DNA of 64,000 nucleotides, taken from positions 41,895,186 through 41,959,185 of the forward strand of contig CM032666.1 in assembly GCA_019095985.1 (NCBI GenBank). The letters are read 5' to 3'. Source of the DNA: Streblospio benedicti. Its lineage: Eukaryota > Annelida > Polychaeta > Spionida > Spionidae. Each line of letters starts with the position of its first letter. Within the stretch, counting starts at the first letter, position 1. A program made the translations under genes and the position numbers. The notes below the pieces were generated by a model. The model was not told the origin of the DNA, did not search any database, and saw nothing but the letters and a program-made list of their open reading frames with translations. This document shows positions 61,262 through 64,000 of the stretch, one piece after another.

Positions 61262-61542
61262 ATTTCCGGGTGTTTTAATGTTTACCTTTTTCATGCTGTC
61301 ATGTGTCGGAAGCTCGTCTGCAGTTTTGCTGCGTACATTGTGAGTGTAAAAATAGCATCTCTGATTCTCGACAACATTTATCAACAACTCACGCCCCGTT
61401 TTCTTACAATCTTGGTTGCATATTCAATATTAATATTTTTTTTTCTGCGAATATTACTTTTTAATAAGTTTGAATAAGTTACTGTCACTAAGTTGTAGTC
61501 TATGCAGTCACGTGACCTGTCAATCATAATACACCCGGAAAT
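61262..61542. mobile_element. TA-flanked MITE with ATTTCCGGGTGT ends
   Basis: The left end atttccgggtgttttaa and the inverted right end differ by about one base over 15, and TA lies at both sides (61260-61261, 61543-61544). About 281 bp, no ORF. Tc1/mariner-like by its TA target. Confidence 0.6.
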
Positions 61543-61549
61543 TAGAATT

Positions 61550-62530
61550 TGACAGCAATCCTATATAAGGTAAGTTTGATTTAAATTGGTAAATCAATAA
61601 CTGATTTAGACATCGTGTAGTTAGGAATTGTAGACAAAACACATACACTTTTTATTTTCATTTTCCTCTAGCTGTCAATGACCAGTTATTCCTTAGTAAT
61701 ACATAATCCATATAAACTAGTTACAGTATACCTTCAGTCCTTCAGTACTGGTAGGATCCAGGCCTTAATTGGTTGCCATTTACACAAGTGACAAGTCATG
61801 TTTTTACTTTCTGCAATGTTTGCATGTAACTATGTGGTTGATAACTTTCTTAGCTTGACACCTTTCTTAGAATAAGGATGAAGAGCATCTGATGGCCCAT
61901 CTGAATATATATAAATATTATATATCCATTTTTAAGTTGGCTTCCCGCAGAGTGGCATAATTTCTTTTATATCTCACCATAAAAGTTTCATCAGTTGAGA
62001 CTGGGGTACATATGCATGTGTTGAAACAAATGTAAAAATAATAATAATGTTATTTACAGAAAATTCAGGTACAATAAAACAATAAATCAACCAAGTGTGC
62101 TTTAACCATTCTCACCGTTCACAAGCATAACTTTTTATGCAAATATTTTTGTGAGGTGTCGTAGTTTCAGATTTATTTTACTTGGATCATTTGTTATATT
62201 TTCTAATGTGACCTTCTCACAACACAAAACAAAACAAGTAATGTCAAAAGTATCTTGAAAAAACAGTAAGTGTAACATAAACTGAAATTGTGTCATAGAA
62301 ACCAAATACAAACATACTCGGTGAAATCCTCTTGTATGTATCAAACTTATACCAAGACCCATAGATAGTTATATTGGCAAAGTGTTATTTACATAACAAT
62401 ACACACTTATTGACAAAAATAGTTTTAACAATGATTTCAGTTTTCACCCCGTCCATGTTTCAGTAATTGGCCCCTCTACAATTTCGAATGAAAACCTTGT
62501 GATTATGTTTGAAACCGTCACAATACATGA
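61550..62530. other. Stretch without recognisable gene
   Basis: AT-rich, short frames only; a TATA-like word (ctatataagg) is at 61561-61570 but no exon follows that I can recognise. Confidence 0.4.
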
Positions 62531-62534
62531 ACTG

Positions 62535-63405
62535 AAACTGATATAAGGCACATATACATATACAAAAACATCAAAATATTTAGAAATCATATAGTTTTTA
62601 ATAGTAGATTGTAGTAAGGTCAAAAGCTAAACCCTTTGTAACTAGAGCCAAAAACTGGAGGGTAGTTTTAGCTCTGCATAACATGGACCTTACAGAATCT
62701 GCCTAATTGTCATGTTCTAGTCTTAAGTCTTAGTGTTTGTAAAAATATATCATAATCATTGTGAAGGACTGCTGTTGACAGTTAATAACTCTATTTACTC
62801 TACAAATCCACTTTAATTTGAATGGAAAACAATTGTATTTTTCGCTACAGGAGCCGATTTCTAAGAGGACCTAATTCTGGTTACATTGCCCTACTACTAC
62901 AATGACTTTGACTATTAATTCTATATATCTAGACATATTTTTATATAATGGACCTTATATTTTAATGCTTAAACTGATACAAGGCACATATACATATACA
63001 AAAACATCAAAATATTTAGAAATCATATAATTTTTAATAGTCGATTGTAGTAAGGTCATAAGCTAAACCCTTAGTAACTAGAGCAAAAAACTGGAGGGTA
63101 GTTTTAGCTCTGCATAACACGGACCTTACAGAATCTGCCTAATTGTCATGTTCTAGTCTTAAGTCTTAGTGTTTGTAAAAATATATCATAATCATTGTGA
63201 AGGACTGCTGTTGACAGTTAATAACTCTATTTACTCTACTAATCCACTTTAATTTGAATGGAAAACAATTGTATTTTTAACTACAGGAGCCGATTTCTGA
63301 GAGAGCCTAATTCTGGTTACATTACCCTACTACTACAATGACTTTGACTATTAATTCTATATATCTAGACACATTTTTATATAATGGACCTTGTATTTTA
63401 ATGCT
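62535..63405. repeat. Tandem duplication, two 436-bp units
   Basis: Unit 1 is 62535-62970 and unit 2 is 62971 to about 63405; both start aaactgata and end with ttttaatgct. They differ at only a few percent of positions by eye, so the duplication is recent. No coding frame. Each unit carries a gagccgatttct stretch and gccctactactacaatgac-type sequence with no known role. Confidence 0.9.
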
Positions 63406-64000
63406 ATTAGGTTTATTCATAACCACTATTGCCTCTGATGTATTGTGATTTCCTTGTGCTGAACTATCTCCTGCAGAAGCTAGGCAGCATTTTAATTATT
63501 ATGACTTGGTAAAAACATTACAAGTTGACCTAATACAATGCAATAGATGTGCTACAAATTGTAGCTGTTATATATTATCTTATGTTTAACATGTACATGA
63601 GACTGCACATTGTACCTCCAATACGAAATTTACTCCTCCTTACATTTGAGAAATATTTACTCAAAGCTCACTCTCTGCACAAACGAGATAGTTGACCACC
63701 CTCTTAGAACTCCCGAACATGATAATTGTGAGTCGTGAATTCCAATTAATATACATGTATGTGACTTTAACTTGTATTCCTATCCTAATAATTCAACAAT
63801 ATGCAAGCATATGGTCTATATTCTATATAAAAAACACACATCTTAAATGAGTTAAACACAAAGTTTTTTCGTGTGTGAATGTCAGCAAGTAAAATAAAAA
63901 AGCTGGCAATTTTATGGTATTCATGGTGCAGATGCATTAAATGACCAAGAGTGGCCTTTGAAAAAATTAAACCACCCATACCATCGAGGAAACCGATTGG
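63406..64000. other. Window end, nothing recognised
   Basis: AT-rich, no gene or clear element. A 64-codon - strand frame (63785-63979) shows no coding features. Confidence 0.4.

Noticed and set aside
1-64000. CRISPR arrays, operons, rRNA genes
   Set aside because: None seen; the window is animal nuclear DNA with spliced genes, and its tandem repeats are microsatellites without spacers.

Overview
The window looks like nuclear DNA of a marine invertebrate animal. It is AT-rich, genes are split by long introns, the words acatgta and tacatgta are everywhere, and the rest is crowded with short non-autonomous DNA transposons, SINEs and LINE shards. A mollusc-like or other lophotrochozoan genome would fit, but the species call is a guess from composition.

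Three kinds of real gene are present. (1) A large diacylglycerol lipase alpha (DAGLA-type) gene runs on the + strand from 31.6 to 53.9 kb. Seventeen coding exons plus one candidate 36-nt microexon can be placed by splice sites, reading phase and close match to the animal DAGLA protein. The first coding exon is not in the part of the window I could read. All three catalytic residues are present, and the last exon encodes a tail of about 695 residues. (2) Two almost identical single-exon type II membrane glycosyltransferases of the GT61/DUF563 kind lie at 7.3-8.6 and 25.0-26.3 kb on the + strand, inside a segmental duplication. (3) A different type II membrane glycosyltransferase-like gene lies at 57.7-58.9 kb on the - strand. 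A small shard of a relative of it lies at 60.8 kb.

Layout: 0-5.3 kb holds a 765-bp inverted-repeat element, a SINE and a long TA microsatellite. 5.5-5.95 kb is an isolated GC-rich island with overlapping open frames. 7.0-11.5 kb is a duplicated block carrying glycosyltransferase copy 1. 12-13 kb has a SINE split by a hAT-like MITE. 15-17.2 kb has microsatellites and a LINE 3' end. 17.7-21.9 kb is a 4.2-kb DNA-transposon-like element with long inverted ends and a decayed, unclassified protein family. 23.2-24.6 kb is a 5'-truncated LINE on the - strand. 24.7-27.8 kb is the second duplicated block with glycosyltransferase copy 2. 31.6-53.9 kb is the lipase gene, with several transposon copies in its introns. 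56.7-64 kb has a TTAA-flanked MITE, the - strand glycosyltransferase, nested repeats and a 436-bp tandem duplication.

I see no functional link between the lipase (endocannabinoid/2-arachidonoylglycerol synthesis) and the glycosyltransferases (secretory pathway). The most unusual items are the 4.2-kb element with an unclassified ORF family, the candidate lipase microexon and long tail, and the duplication mosaic whose filled and empty sites allow insertions to be ordered in time.
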